Positions 33,504 to 41,162 of a DNA stretch of 64,000 nucleotides are shown piece after piece. The position numbers and the translations under genes were made by a program. This stretch comes from Actinomadura oligospora ATCC 43269 (GTDB lineage: Bacteria > Actinomycetota > Actinomycetes > Streptosporangiales > Streptosporangiaceae): NCBI RefSeq assembly GCF_000518265.1, contig NZ_JADG01000021.1, positions 1-64,000 of the forward strand, written 5' to 3'. The first letter of the stretch is position 1. Each line of letters opens with the position of its first letter. The notes below the pieces were generated by a model. The model was not told the origin of the DNA, did not search any database, and saw nothing but the letters and a program-made list of their open reading frames with translations.

Positions 33504-33925
33504 TCGATCCCCCATCTCGCGGCGTCGTCGCCGTCCCACGGATCCACCGTAGGCGGCGGTCAACGCGTGTGAATCCCCCGCTGGACCGGTTGGGTCCTCC
33601 TCCCGAGGAAGGAACCGCCGGTCCAGGGCGTCCGGCCCCGGCCCGCCGCCGAGCGGCGGGTGGCGCGGTCCCCGCCGCGCCGTCCGAACGGGGTCCATCT
33701 TCGCAGGCCGCGCGGGGTACGGCGGCCGTACGGCGCGGAACCGTCCGGTTGCGGTCAGCGCCGAACCGGACGGCCCGCGACTCCGTCTTCTCCGGGACGT
33801 TCCACGGCCGCGACCAGGGCATCCCCCGAAAACGGGGCGAATCGGATGTTCTTCCGGCCGGGCCGGCCGGAGCGCCTCCGTCGGGCGAGCCGCGCCCGGC
33901 GCACCGGGCGCGCCGCGCCCGTGCG
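33504..33925. other. 422-bp intergenic stretch with one inverted repeat
   Basis: No supported gene is seen between the STAS start and the methyltransferase stop; the open frames here are arginine-rich shadows. A 10-bp inverted repeat CCGTCCGGTT (33741-33750) / AACCGGACGG (33764-33773) could terminate the infC-rpmI-rplT-methyltransferase transcript. The STAS promoter should also lie here but was not pinned down. Confidence 0.5.
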
Positions 33926-34738
33926 TCAGGCGCGCTGCGCCCGTGCGGAGGCGTACAGGCACACGGCGGCGGCCGTGGCCAGGTTCAGGCTCTCGGCGCG
34001 GCCGTAGATCGGGACGCGGACCACCTCGTCCGCGTGCCGGAGGGTCTCCTCCGGCAGGCCCCACGCCTCGTTCCCGAAGACCCAGGCGGTGGGACGGGCC
34101 AGCAGCCCGTCGTCGATGGCCTCGTCCAGGGTCCGGTCGCCGGCGCCGTCGGCGGCGAGCACGGTCAGCCCCGCGGCCTTCAGGTCGGCGGCCAGTCCCT
34201 CGAACCGCGGGCCCGTCACCACCGGCAGGTGGAAGAGGCTGCCCGCGGACGCCCGGACGCACTTGCCGTTGTAGGGGTCCACCGACGCGTCGGTGAACAC
34301 CACCGAGTCGGCCCCGGCCGCGTCGGCGGTGCGCAGCACCGTCCCCGCGTTGCCGGGGTCGCGCACGTGCGCGAGGACCGTCACCAGCTTCGGCGAGGCC
34401 GCCAGGGCGTCGCCGAGCTGGACGTCCACGAACCCGCAGACCGCCAGCAGCCCCTGCGGGGTGACGGTCTGGGCGAGTTCGGCCATCACCTCGCCGCTCA
34501 CCCGCAGCACCGGCACGCCCGCCTTCTCGGCGGCCGTGACCAGCTCGGGGTGGCGGTTCTCCGCCTCGGCGGTGGTGAACAGCTCGGCGAGACCGCCGGG
34601 AATCGCCAGGGCCTCGCGGACGGCCTGCGGGCCCTCGGCGAGGAACTGGTGCTCCCGGCGCCGGAACGCGCGCTTGGCGAGCCGCCGAGCGGCCTTCACC
34701 CGTGGTGATCGGAGCGAGGTCAGCTCGCGGCCCGCCAT
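33926..34738 (-). CDS. TrmH/SpoU-family RNA 2'-O-methyltransferase
   Basis: SAM-dependent ribose methyltransferase of the trefoil-knot SPOUT class, 270 aa. The N-terminal substrate-binding domain contains RRREHQFLAEGPQAVREAL. The three SpoU motifs are DPGNAGTVLRTADAAGAD near 137, WVFGNEAWGLPEE near 222 and YGRAESLNLATAAAVCLY near 248. It acts on rRNA or tRNA; the target base is not predictable. The ATG at 34736-34738 is preferred; GTG 34744 is two codons earlier. It follows rplT by 41 bp, the same order as in Streptomyces (recalled). Confidence 0.93.
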   Translation of the reverse strand: MAGRELTSLRSPRVKAARRLAKRAFRRREHQFLAEGPQAVREALAIPGGLAELFTTAEAENRHPELVTAAEKAGVPVLRVSGEVMAELAQTVTPQGLLAVCGFVDVQLGDALAASPKLVTVLAHVRDPGNAGTVLRTADAAGADSVVFTDASVDPYNGKCVRASAGSLFHLPVVTGPRFEGLAADLKAAGLTVLAADGAGDRTLDEAIDDGLLARPTAWVFGNEAWGLPEETLRHADEVVRVPIYGRAESLNLATAAAVCLYASARAQRA

Positions 34739-34779
34739 GCTCACGCCGGTACTCGTGCCCCTGGTCGTTCCGGCCGCGC

Positions 34780-35157
34780 TCAGGCGGCCTTCTCGCCCTC
34801 GGCCGGCAGCGCGGCCTTGGCGACCTCGACGAGCGCCGCGAACGCGGCGGCGTCGTTGACGGCCAGCTCGGCCAGCATGCGCCGGTCGACCTCGACCTCG
34901 GCGGCCTTCAGGCCCTGGACGAACCGGTTGTAGGTCATGCCGTTCGCGCGGGCGGCGGCGTTGATCCGCTGGATCCACAGCCGGCGGAACTGGCCCTTCC
35001 GGTCCTTGCGGTCCCGGAAGGCGTAGGTCATGGAGTGGAGCTGCTGCTCCTTGGCCTTGCGGTACAGGCGCGACCGCTGGCCGCGGTAGCCGCTAGACCG
35101 CTCCAGGACGACCCGACGCTTCTTGGCGGCGTTGACCGCCCGCTTCACGCGTGCCAC
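34780..35157 (-). CDS. rplT: Ribosomal protein bL20
   Basis: A 125-aa large-subunit protein needed for early 50S assembly. The basic N-terminus VARVKRAVNAAKKRRVVLER and the block GYRGQRSRLYRKAKEQ are typical, as is WIQRINAAARANGMTYNRF. The start is a GTG (35155-35157) behind AAGGAG at eight bases. It follows rpmI by 73 bp in the infC-rpmI-rplT operon. Confidence 0.98.
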   Translation of the reverse strand: MARVKRAVNAAKKRRVVLERSSGYRGQRSRLYRKAKEQQLHSMTYAFRDRKDRKGQFRRLWIQRINAAARANGMTYNRFVQGLKAAEVEVDRRMLAELAVNDAAAFAALVEVAKAALPAEGEKAA

Positions 35158-35230
35158 GTGTTGAACTCCTTCGTGGGGGCCGGCCACTCGGGTGCCGGCC
35201 GGTCGTTCGGACTACTGGTCTGGCGGCTGC

Positions 35231-35425
35231 TTACTTGCGCAGCAGCTTCTTGATGTTCTTCGCGTCGGCGGGCGACACCACGACGGTGCCGTCGAGACGG
35301 CGGGTCCGCTTGGTGGGCTTGTGCTCGAGCAGGTGGTTCTTGTTGGCGCGGCGGCGGATCACCTTGCCGGAGCCGGTCAGCTTGAACCGCTTCTTGGCCC
35401 CGCTGTGGGTCTTGGTCTTCGGCAT
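35231..35425 (-). CDS. rpmI: Ribosomal protein bL35
   Basis: A 64-aa basic protein of the large subunit, complete. MPKTKTHSGAKKRFKLTGSG and KNHLLEHKPTKRTRRL are diagnostic. It lies between infC (167 bp upstream) and rplT. Confidence 0.98.
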   Translation of the reverse strand: MPKTKTHSGAKKRFKLTGSGKVIRRRANKNHLLEHKPTKRTRRLDGTVVVSPADAKNIKKLLRK

Positions 35426-35592
35426 GGCGCCGTCGTCTCCCTCTCGTTCGGACCCCCGTGCTCGGGCACGGAGGCGCGCCTGATCGGCGTTGCACCACGG
35501 GTCGCGCGGTGCGACGCCAGGTCAGGCTCAATGTACGTGCGTCCTCGCCCCGCTGCCGCGGGGCACGCGGCCCCGCCGGGGCGCGGCGACGC

Positions 35593-36189
35593 TCAGCCCT
35601 GGGCGGACTCCTGCTCTTGCCCCTGCTCCTGCTCCCGGGCGGCGCGCTCGGCCTTGGCCTCGGCCTTGGCCTCGGCCTTCTTCTTGTGCGGGCCGAGCAC
35701 CATGATCATGTTCCGGCCGTCCTGCTTCGGGCGGGACTCGACGAAGCCGAGCTCGTCGACGTCCTCGGCAAGGCGCTGGAGCAGCCGGTAGCCCAGCTCG
35801 GGCCGGGACTGCTCACGACCGCGGAACATGATGGTCACCTTGACCTTGTCCCCGGCCTTGAGGAACCGCACCACGTGACCCTTCTTGGTCTCGTAGTCGT
35901 GCGGGTCGATCTTCGGCCGGAGCTTGATCTCCTTGATGATCGTGTGCGCCTGGTTCTTCCGCGCCTCACGGGCCTTCATCGCGGACTCGTACTTGAACTT
36001 GCCGTAGTCCATGAGCTTGGCGACGGGCGGGCGGGCGGTGGGCGCCACCTCGACCAGGTCAAGATCCGACTCACGCGCGAGATCAAGGGCCTTGGCGATG
36101 GGCACGATACCCACCTGTTCGCCGTTCGGGCCGACGAGCCGGACCTCGGGCACGCGAATGCGGTCGTTGATACGCGGTTCGGCGCTGAT
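35593..36189 (-). CDS. infC: Translation initiation factor IF-3, with an ATC start codon
   Basis: IF-3 prevents premature subunit joining and checks start-codon choice; 198 aa from the proposed start. The N-domain (VPEVRLVGPNGEQVGIV, DLDLVEVAPTARPPVAKLMDYGKFKYE) and C-domain (IKLRPKIDPHDYETK, VTIMFRGREQ) are complete. A tail rich in Ala/Glu/Lys/Gln follows, ending EQEQGQEQESAQG. The first canonical start, GTG 36153, would remove the conserved ISAEPRINDRIR segment. AGGAGG lies four bases before ATC 36187-36189, which gives the family N-terminus. Use of a rare codon for autoregulation is well known for infC in other bacteria. Confidence 0.92.
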   Translation of the reverse strand: MSAEPRINDRIRVPEVRLVGPNGEQVGIVPIAKALDLARESDLDLVEVAPTARPPVAKLMDYGKFKYESAMKAREARKNQAHTIIKEIKLRPKIDPHDYETKKGHVVRFLKAGDKVKVTIMFRGREQSRPELGYRLLQRLAEDVDELGFVESRPKQDGRNMIMVLGPHKKKAEAKAEAKAERAAREQEQGQEQESAQG

Positions 36190-36197
36190 GGGACCTC

Positions 36198-36275
36198 CTA
36201 GGAGCCGTACCTGTGAAAGCTTGCGACCGGTTTACCCCGGGGCCCCTCATGCGAAAAGCCCCGCACGACACGCAT
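36198..36275 (-). CDS. Putative 25-codon upstream ORF in the infC leader
   Basis: ATG at 36273-36275 opens a frame of 25 codons ending in TAG at 36198-36200. The stop lies inside TAGGAGG, the infC Shine-Dalgarno. AAGGTGG lies seven bases before the ATG. The predicted peptide starts MRVVRGFSHEGPRGKP. Its first codons lie in the terminator-like hairpin, so translation would disturb that hairpin and could deliver ribosomes to infC. It is not a known protein; a regulatory leader peptide is the most natural reading. Confidence 0.4.
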   Translation of the reverse strand: MRVVRGFSHEGPRGKPVASFHRYGS

Positions 36276-36282
36276 GCGGGGC
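36254..36282 (-). terminator. Attenuator-like terminator upstream of infC
   Basis: In the transcript an 8-bp stem GCCCCGCA / TGCGGGGC with a 9-base loop is followed directly by UUUU (36254-36257). That is a classic intrinsic terminator placed 65 nt before the infC start and inside its leader. Confidence 0.7.
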
Positions 36283-36617
36283 CACCTTCGGTCGAGCGCA
36301 TGTCCCCGCCGGGACGGCGCGCTCAGGAACGGACGCCGAGGCGCCGTTCACGGACCGGGACCCACCGGCCGAACGGCCGGTCAGGTGGGAGGTGGCCTCC
36401 GCTTGAACGTCCGGCGCGTTCCCTCCGCGAGGAAGAAGGCGCAGGACCGGTCGACCACCAAGACTAACACCTTCCAGGGACTCCTTGTTCCACCTCACCC
36501 GGGAATCCGCCCGGTTCAGACCGGTTTCTCCGCCGAAATTCCGGCCGGTCGTCCCGGTCGGCGGCCGATCGGGACGCCCTCAGGCGTCCGTCGGCGGTGC
36601 GAGCCGGGGGGCGGGGG

Positions 36618-38537
36618 CTACCGGCCGGCGTGGTCGGCGGCGGCGTCCTCGGTGAGGACGATGATCCGGTCGTCCTCGGCGAAGGTGAGCGGGAGGCTCT
36701 TGTCCGGGTTGAGCACCACGCCGCAGGCGGGCGGGACGAGCGCCTGCGCACCGACACGGTAGCCGATCGCCACGTCCCCCCGGCGGCGCGCGGCCTCGAC
36801 CACGGTGTGGAAGTCCATCGGCACGCCCGTCCAGACGTAGTGGGTGACGGGCCGGAGGTGCACGTCGGCGCCCTGGGGATCGAACAGGTGACCGAACACC
36901 TCGGCGAGGTGCCGATCCTCCGACAGCCGGACCATGAGCAGGCTGAGCAGCTTGTCCCCCACCACGAAGTCGTCCGCGCGGGTGACCTGGGCGAGCCGCC
37001 GGTTCCGCTCGTCGCTCATCTCGCTGACGATCGCGCACCGGCGGCCGTGCCCGGCCTGCATCTGGCGCAGGTGCAGCAGGGTGATCAGCGCGCGACTGTC
37101 GGCGTACTGGGCGTCGTCCTCGTCGTAGCAGAGCACGATCACCTGGTCGTAGGACGCCGGGTCGCACGCCTCCAGCGCGGCGCGGGTGCCGGTGTCGCCG
37201 AGCGCGAACGCCACGTCCAGCCGGGTCAGGCCGGGCCGCGCCTCGTCCAGCTCGGCCTTGCCGTCCGGAAGGTCGGCGACCACGTCGAGCCGGGAGCCCG
37301 CGGTGACGTGGGCGTCCAGCCGCCGGACGATCCCGGCGGCCCGCCGGTTCCAGCCGAGCATCAGGGTGCGGGACGGCCGGGCCCCGCGGTCGGGCGGCGG
37401 CGCGACGGCGCGCTCGACGATCTCGCCGTCCCAGGCCGCGGGGACGGGGGCGCGGCCGGCGGCGGAGATCGCGATCACCTCGTCGCCGTCCTCGAACACC
37501 GCGCCCATCGGCGGGCGCACCTCCACCCGCCCGCCGGCCCGGCGGATCCCGATCACCGCGGCCTCCGGGTACAGGTGCAGGACCTCGCCGAAGGCCCGGC
37601 CGACGACGCCGGGCTCGCGGGCCAGGGTGATCTCGTCCCCGCCGGAGTCGAGCAGGTCCTGGTAGACGACGGCGAGGCCGGACTGGCCGCAGGTCCGGAC
37701 GATCAGGCGCGCCGCGATGTCGCCCGCGTCCACCAGGACGGTCTCGGCGCCCCCGGCGAGCAGCGCCGCCGCGCGGTTCCGGGAGTCCCTGACGGCGGCG
37801 ACGATGTGGTACGGGCCACGTCGCCGGGTGGGGCTGTTGGTGATGGCCAGCAGGGTCTTGGTGACATGGGCGTCCGCGGCCTCGCCGGGCGGGCTGAGCA
37901 CGATGACCGAACGCGCCGTCTGCGGGCTGACGATGTCCAGGTCGGCCGGGTCGATGGGGTTGCCGGTCCGGCACACCACGCGGGCGCCGCCGGTCCGTCC
38001 GGCGACGCGGCGGATCTCGTCCTCCATCTCGGCCCGGTCCCGGTCGGCGAGGATCGCGACGCAGCCGCCCCGGCGGCGCGTCCGGGCCCCGGCCAGCTCG
38101 GCGACCATGGGGAACACCTGGTCGGACCAGCCGATGATCACGGTGTGGCCCTTCTCCAGGACGGCCGTGCGGCCCTTGCGCAGCTCGTCGATCCGGTGGT
38201 GCACGCCGGAGGTGAGCAGGCTGACCAGGGCGCTGGCGAAGAACAGCCCGGCGAGGGCCAGGCCGAGGACCCCGGCCCGGTGGAGCCACCCGCCCCGTGC
38301 GGCGTCGCCGAGGTCGAACGCGTGGACCGCGTTGCGCCAGATCTGGGCCGGGGCGCCCTCCGAGGCCGACGGGCGCCGGTCGTCCACCATGACGAGCAGC
38401 GCGCTGAGCGCGATCACCAGGGCGACCGAGACGGCGGCCAGCCAGCCGATCAGGGCGGGCGTCCCCCGGGCCATGGTGTTGTCGAACCGGTAGCGCAACC
38501 GCTGCCGCGGCGTGGGACGTGGCGTGGGACCGTGCAT
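36618..38537 (-). CDS. CASTOR/POLLUX-like ion-channel protein
   Basis: A 639-aa membrane protein. Two hydrophobic segments lie at ~28-50 (LIGWLAAVSVALVIALSALL) and ~88-108 (GVLGLALAGLFFASALVSLL), with a loop between them. Two tandem RCK/TrkA-like cytoplasmic domains follow, starting at GHTVIIGWSDQVFPMVAEL and TLMLGWNRRAAGIVRRL, with RCK-C-like segments such as VFEDGDEVIAIS and FAEDDRIIVLTED. Plant CASTOR/POLLUX/DMI1 nuclear cation channels and bacterial relatives share this layout. The ATG 38535-38537 follows GGGGGAG. It is monocistronic; the ion and gating ligand are unknown. Confidence 0.85.
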   Translation of the reverse strand: MHGPTPRPTPRQRLRYRFDNTMARGTPALIGWLAAVSVALVIALSALLVMVDDRRPSASEGAPAQIWRNAVHAFDLGDAARGGWLHRAGVLGLALAGLFFASALVSLLTSGVHHRIDELRKGRTAVLEKGHTVIIGWSDQVFPMVAELAGARTRRRGGCVAILADRDRAEMEDEIRRVAGRTGGARVVCRTGNPIDPADLDIVSPQTARSVIVLSPPGEAADAHVTKTLLAITNSPTRRRGPYHIVAAVRDSRNRAAALLAGGAETVLVDAGDIAARLIVRTCGQSGLAVVYQDLLDSGGDEITLAREPGVVGRAFGEVLHLYPEAAVIGIRRAGGRVEVRPPMGAVFEDGDEVIAISAAGRAPVPAAWDGEIVERAVAPPPDRGARPSRTLMLGWNRRAAGIVRRLDAHVTAGSRLDVVADLPDGKAELDEARPGLTRLDVAFALGDTGTRAALEACDPASYDQVIVLCYDEDDAQYADSRALITLLHLRQMQAGHGRRCAIVSEMSDERNRRLAQVTRADDFVVGDKLLSLLMVRLSEDRHLAEVFGHLFDPQGADVHLRPVTHYVWTGVPMDFHTVVEAARRRGDVAIGYRVGAQALVPPACGVVLNPDKSLPLTFAEDDRIIVLTEDAAADHAGR

Positions 38538-38607
38538 CGCTCTCCCCCGGGACCATGATTACGCTGAGTGGCGAGTATCTCACCATGTGAAAAAAGGATC
38601 CGGTGCT

Positions 38608-38629
38608 CCCTCAGGGGCTGTCCTGAGGG
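38608..38629. repeat. Inverted repeat upstream of the Nudix gene
   Basis: CCCTCAGG-GGCTGT-CCTGAGGG, a perfect 8-bp inverted repeat with a 6-base loop, lies between the divergent channel and Nudix genes. It could be an operator or a small hairpin. Confidence 0.5.
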
Positions 38630-38753
38630 ACAGGGCCGGATGTCCGCCGGCGGTGAGGTGCGTCTGTCCGGACGGTGCTAAGCGCGCGTCCGATGCCGGA
38701 GTTACGGTTGGACCAGGACGGCCCGTCGGGCCGCGCTGCCAGGGGTTTCCGCC

Positions 38754-39287
38754 ATGTCAGCATCTGCACTGCCCGCATCCGCCTTGCCGGCATCGTCCTC
38801 CCTGTCCTTTCCGCTGCCCGGGGCTCCGGTCCGGCTCGAGTTCGCGCAGAAGGCGTTCATCGTGTCCGGCGATCCGGTGTCCGGCGACCGGCTGCTCATG
38901 GTGCGGAAGGCCGAGACCGACCCGCATCATCCGGGCCGCTGGGAGGTGCCCGGCGGACGGCTGCACGTCGCGGGCGACCTCGATCTCGACGACCACATCC
39001 GGCGCGAGGTGTGGGAGGAGGTCGGGCTGAAGATCGACCCGGGGCCTCCGTTCCACCTGTGGCAGTGGTTCATGCCGGACGGCTCGGGTGAGCGGGTCCG
39101 GGTGGTCGCGGCGGCGCGGCACTGCCGTCCGCTGACCCTGGACGTGAGCCTGGAGAACCGTGTGCCGGACGATCATCTGGAGGAGTCGGCGTGGGTGCCG
39201 CTCGGCGCGGCGGAGTCGCTGGACCTGATCCCGAGCCTGCGTCCGGTGCTGCGGGAGTTCCTGCGCCGGTACCCGGCGATCCGCTGA
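38754..39287 (+). CDS. Nudix hydrolase with a variant Nudix box
   Basis: A 177-aa protein. The Nudix fold is recognisable from WEVPGG, the catalytic helix end REVWEEVGL and the surrounding strands. The box is unusual: between GG and REVWEE there are two extra residues (LDLDDHIR region), and the Glu normally found after GG-x5 is Gly. The metal-binding Glu residues of REVWEE are kept, so activity is likely, probably on a nucleotide or nucleotide-sugar. The Ala/Ser-rich N-terminus (~25 aa) may not be translated. Its stop overlaps the PfkB start as TGATG, so the two are coupled. Confidence 0.85.
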   Translation: MSASALPASALPASSSLSFPLPGAPVRLEFAQKAFIVSGDPVSGDRLLMVRKAETDPHHPGRWEVPGGRLHVAGDLDLDDHIRREVWEEVGLKIDPGPPFHLWQWFMPDGSGERVRVVAAARHCRPLTLDVSLENRVPDDHLEESAWVPLGAAESLDLIPSLRPVLREFLRRYPAIR

Positions 39288-40261
39288 TGCCGCCGGGCGG
39301 CCGTCCGGACGGGCCGCGCGGGGCGCCGGCCGCGGCCTGGGAGCCGGGGCTGGACGGTGCGGCGCGGCGGCGGTTCTCGGTCGTGGTCCTGGGCGACGTG
39401 CGGATCGAGGTGCGGGCGACGCTGCCGGACGTCCGGTTCGCCGAGGTGTCCGCGGACCGGCTGGCGTACGCGCCCGCGCGGGCCGTGGTCGGCGGGACGG
39501 CGGTGAACATGGCGCGGTGGGCGGTCCGGTACTTCCGCCGGGTGGCGGTGCTCGGCCGGATCGGCGACGACGACTTCACCCCGGTCGTCCGGCGGGAGGT
39601 GCGGCGGATCGGGGCGCGTGACCTGCTGCGGGCCGAGCCGGGCACCGCGAACGGCGTGACGGTCATGCTGCGCGACCTTGCGCCGGACGGCGGGCGCGGC
39701 GCACGGCTGCTCGTCGCCGAGCGGGACGCTCCGGACCGGCGCCTCTCCCCCGCCGACGTGCGGGACGCGGCGCGTCCGATCCGCCGGGCCGACGCGCTGT
39801 GCTGCGACGGGTACGCCTCGCTCTCCCCGGTCTCGCGGGCGGCACTGCGCACCGCGATGGAGACGGCGCGGGCGGCGGGCACGCTGGTGCTGTTCGACCT
39901 CGTCCCGCATGACGTGGACGCCCGGCTCCCCATCCAGGACGTCCTCGCGCCGCTCCCCCTCGCGGACATCGTGATCAGCGAGGCCGCGACGCTGGCGCGA
40001 CTGCTGGGGCTGCCCGCCCCGCTGACGGCCGACGACATGCGCGCGCTCGTCCCGGCGCTGGACGCGCTGGTGCCCGGGCGTCCGCTCTGGCTGCTGCGGT
40101 TCGGGCCGTCCTCGCTGGAGGGCGTGCTCGCGCACCGCCGTGACGATCTGACCCTCGTCTACCCGTCCGGGTACCGGGAGGGTGTGGAGCGCGTCGGGTT
40201 CGGGGATCGGCTCGCGTCCGCCGAGCTGTACTGGTGGCTCGCACGCCAGGCAACACGCTAG
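39287..40261 (+). CDS. PfkB/ribokinase-family kinase
   Basis: A 324-aa sugar- or nucleoside-kinase-like protein. The PfkB first signature region is seen as GGTAVNMARWAVRYFRRVAVLGRIGDDDF (positions ~64-92). ADIVISEAATLARLLGL is typical of the ATP-side core. The second signature, usually DTAGAGD, is reduced to VGFGD with the catalytic Asp kept. The family phosphorylates a hydroxymethyl group of sugars or nucleosides; the divergence makes the substrate uncertain. The ATG overlaps the Nudix stop. It is convergent with the HIT gene, 18 bp away, without a visible terminator. Confidence 0.82.
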   Translation: MPPGGRPDGPRGAPAAAWEPGLDGAARRRFSVVVLGDVRIEVRATLPDVRFAEVSADRLAYAPARAVVGGTAVNMARWAVRYFRRVAVLGRIGDDDFTPVVRREVRRIGARDLLRAEPGTANGVTVMLRDLAPDGGRGARLLVAERDAPDRRLSPADVRDAARPIRRADALCCDGYASLSPVSRAALRTAMETARAAGTLVLFDLVPHDVDARLPIQDVLAPLPLADIVISEAATLARLLGLPAPLTADDMRALVPALDALVPGRPLWLLRFGPSSLEGVLAHRRDDLTLVYPSGYREGVERVGFGDRLASAELYWWLARQATR

Positions 40262-40279
40262 GGCGTGGACGTGGGGTGT

Positions 40280-41032
40280 TCAGGCGGCGAGGCCCGTGTC
40301 CTCGATCGCCGCGCGGAGGGTGGCCAGGGTGTCGTGGAAGAGCGCTTTGCTCTCGGGGAGCGCGAAGACCTCCTGCCAGCGCCAGGGGCCGGGGCGGCGG
40401 AGCACGGTCGCGGTCGCCTGCCTGAGGTATTGGCTGGGCACGCCGTCGCCCGGGTGGACGGTCGCGTCGCCTGATTCCTCGACGAGGAGGTAGGAGCGTC
40501 CGGCGCGGTGCCGTTCGCGCAGCGCGCCGTGGCTTGCCGGGACGCCGTCCAGATCGTCCTGGGCGAGCAGGGCGCGGACGCCGGTGACGCCGGGCAGCAG
40601 GTGCCAGTGGAAGTGGTCGACGCAGGCCCCTCCTCCCTGCGGCGTCGCGGGGCCGTGCTCCAGGACGAGCAGCGCCGGATCACCGTACGCGCGGCGGTAG
40701 AGGTTCGCGACCGTTCCGCGCCAGGCGAGGGCGCGTTCCCACAGGTCGGGGCCGAAGGCTCCCGCGCACGGCAGGTGCGCGGCCGAGACGAGCAGCAGGT
40801 GGCCCGCGGTGAGGGGCGCGAGGTCGGGCATCAGGAAGAACGCGTCGTCGGCCGCGAGCACCGCGTCCCGTCCCGGCAGTCCGGCGATCGCGTTCAGCCG
40901 GAACAGCAGGGGCGGGCACAGGACGCAGTCCACGTTCGCGTCCGGTTCGAGGTTCGGCTCCGGTTCGACGTCCGTGGTCGTCTGCGCCTTCGTTGTGGTT
41001 CGCGCGTTCGTGGTCGACCGGCCCGCCGCCAT
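40280..41032 (-). CDS. HIT-family (histidine triad) protein
   Basis: A 250-aa protein. A disordered Thr/Glu/Pro-rich lead (residues ~1-35) precedes a HIT domain: DCVLCPPLLFRLN, FFLMPDLAPLTAGHLLLVS, then the triad ACVDHFHWHLLP with H-x-H-x-H. HIT enzymes cleave or transfer nucleotides from phosphoanhydrides or phosphoramidates. A C-terminal ~80-residue extension is not typical of small HIT proteins. The ATG 41030-41032 has GGAGG upstream. It is divergent from the toroid membrane protein, and together with Nudix and PfkB suggests nucleotide chemistry. Confidence 0.85.
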   Translation of the reverse strand: MAAGRSTTNARTTTKAQTTTDVEPEPNLEPDANVDCVLCPPLLFRLNAIAGLPGRDAVLAADDAFFLMPDLAPLTAGHLLLVSAAHLPCAGAFGPDLWERALAWRGTVANLYRRAYGDPALLVLEHGPATPQGGGACVDHFHWHLLPGVTGVRALLAQDDLDGVPASHGALRERHRAGRSYLLVEESGDATVHPGDGVPSQYLRQATATVLRRPGPWRWQEVFALPESKALFHDTLATLRAAIEDTGLAA

Positions 41033-41124
41033 GCCGCCTCCTCCGTCGTCCGGAGGGTGCCCGCCGGGACGTCCGCGATCTGCGCGGAACCGCCACAACC
41101 CTGACGCCCGGACGGTAGAGCACC

Positions 41125-41153
41125 TGTCCATATGGGCACATACCCGGTAGAAG
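41125..41153. promoter_or_regulatory. Shared regulatory region with CCATATGG palindrome
   Basis: CCATATGG (41128-41135), flanked as TGT-CCATATGG-GCACA, lies in the 130-bp gap between the divergent HIT and toroid genes. TAGAAG at 41148-41153 could be a -10 for a leaderless GTG at 41163. It is a candidate operator serving both directions. Confidence 0.4.
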
Positions 41154-41162
41154 GCCCCGACA

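Larger units (their letters stand above)
36190..36617 (-). other. infC leader and the gap to the channel gene
   Basis: No ordinary gene is present. An extended -10 TG-T-TAGTCT on the minus strand (-10 at 36461-36466) would start a leader of about 265 nt. The leader has a CCGGCCG-TT-CGGCCGG hairpin near 36370-36386, the upstream ORF and the attenuator. From about 36470 to 36617 I see nothing beyond the infC upstream region and the 3' side of the channel gene. Confidence 0.5.

Noticed and set aside
33569..34007. Plus-strand frames in the 33.5-34.0 kb gap
   Set aside because: Arg/Pro-rich composition, no Shine-Dalgarno, and overlap with the methyltransferase in antisense.
36153..36153. GTG at 36153 as the infC start
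   Set aside because: It would remove the conserved ISAEPRINDRIR N-terminus; the strong Shine-Dalgarno points to ATC at 36189.
38548..38591. Short frame starting ATGATTACG upstream of the Nudix gene
   Set aside because: Eleven codons on the plus strand with no supporting Shine-Dalgarno; it lies in the channel gene's upstream region and is most likely chance.
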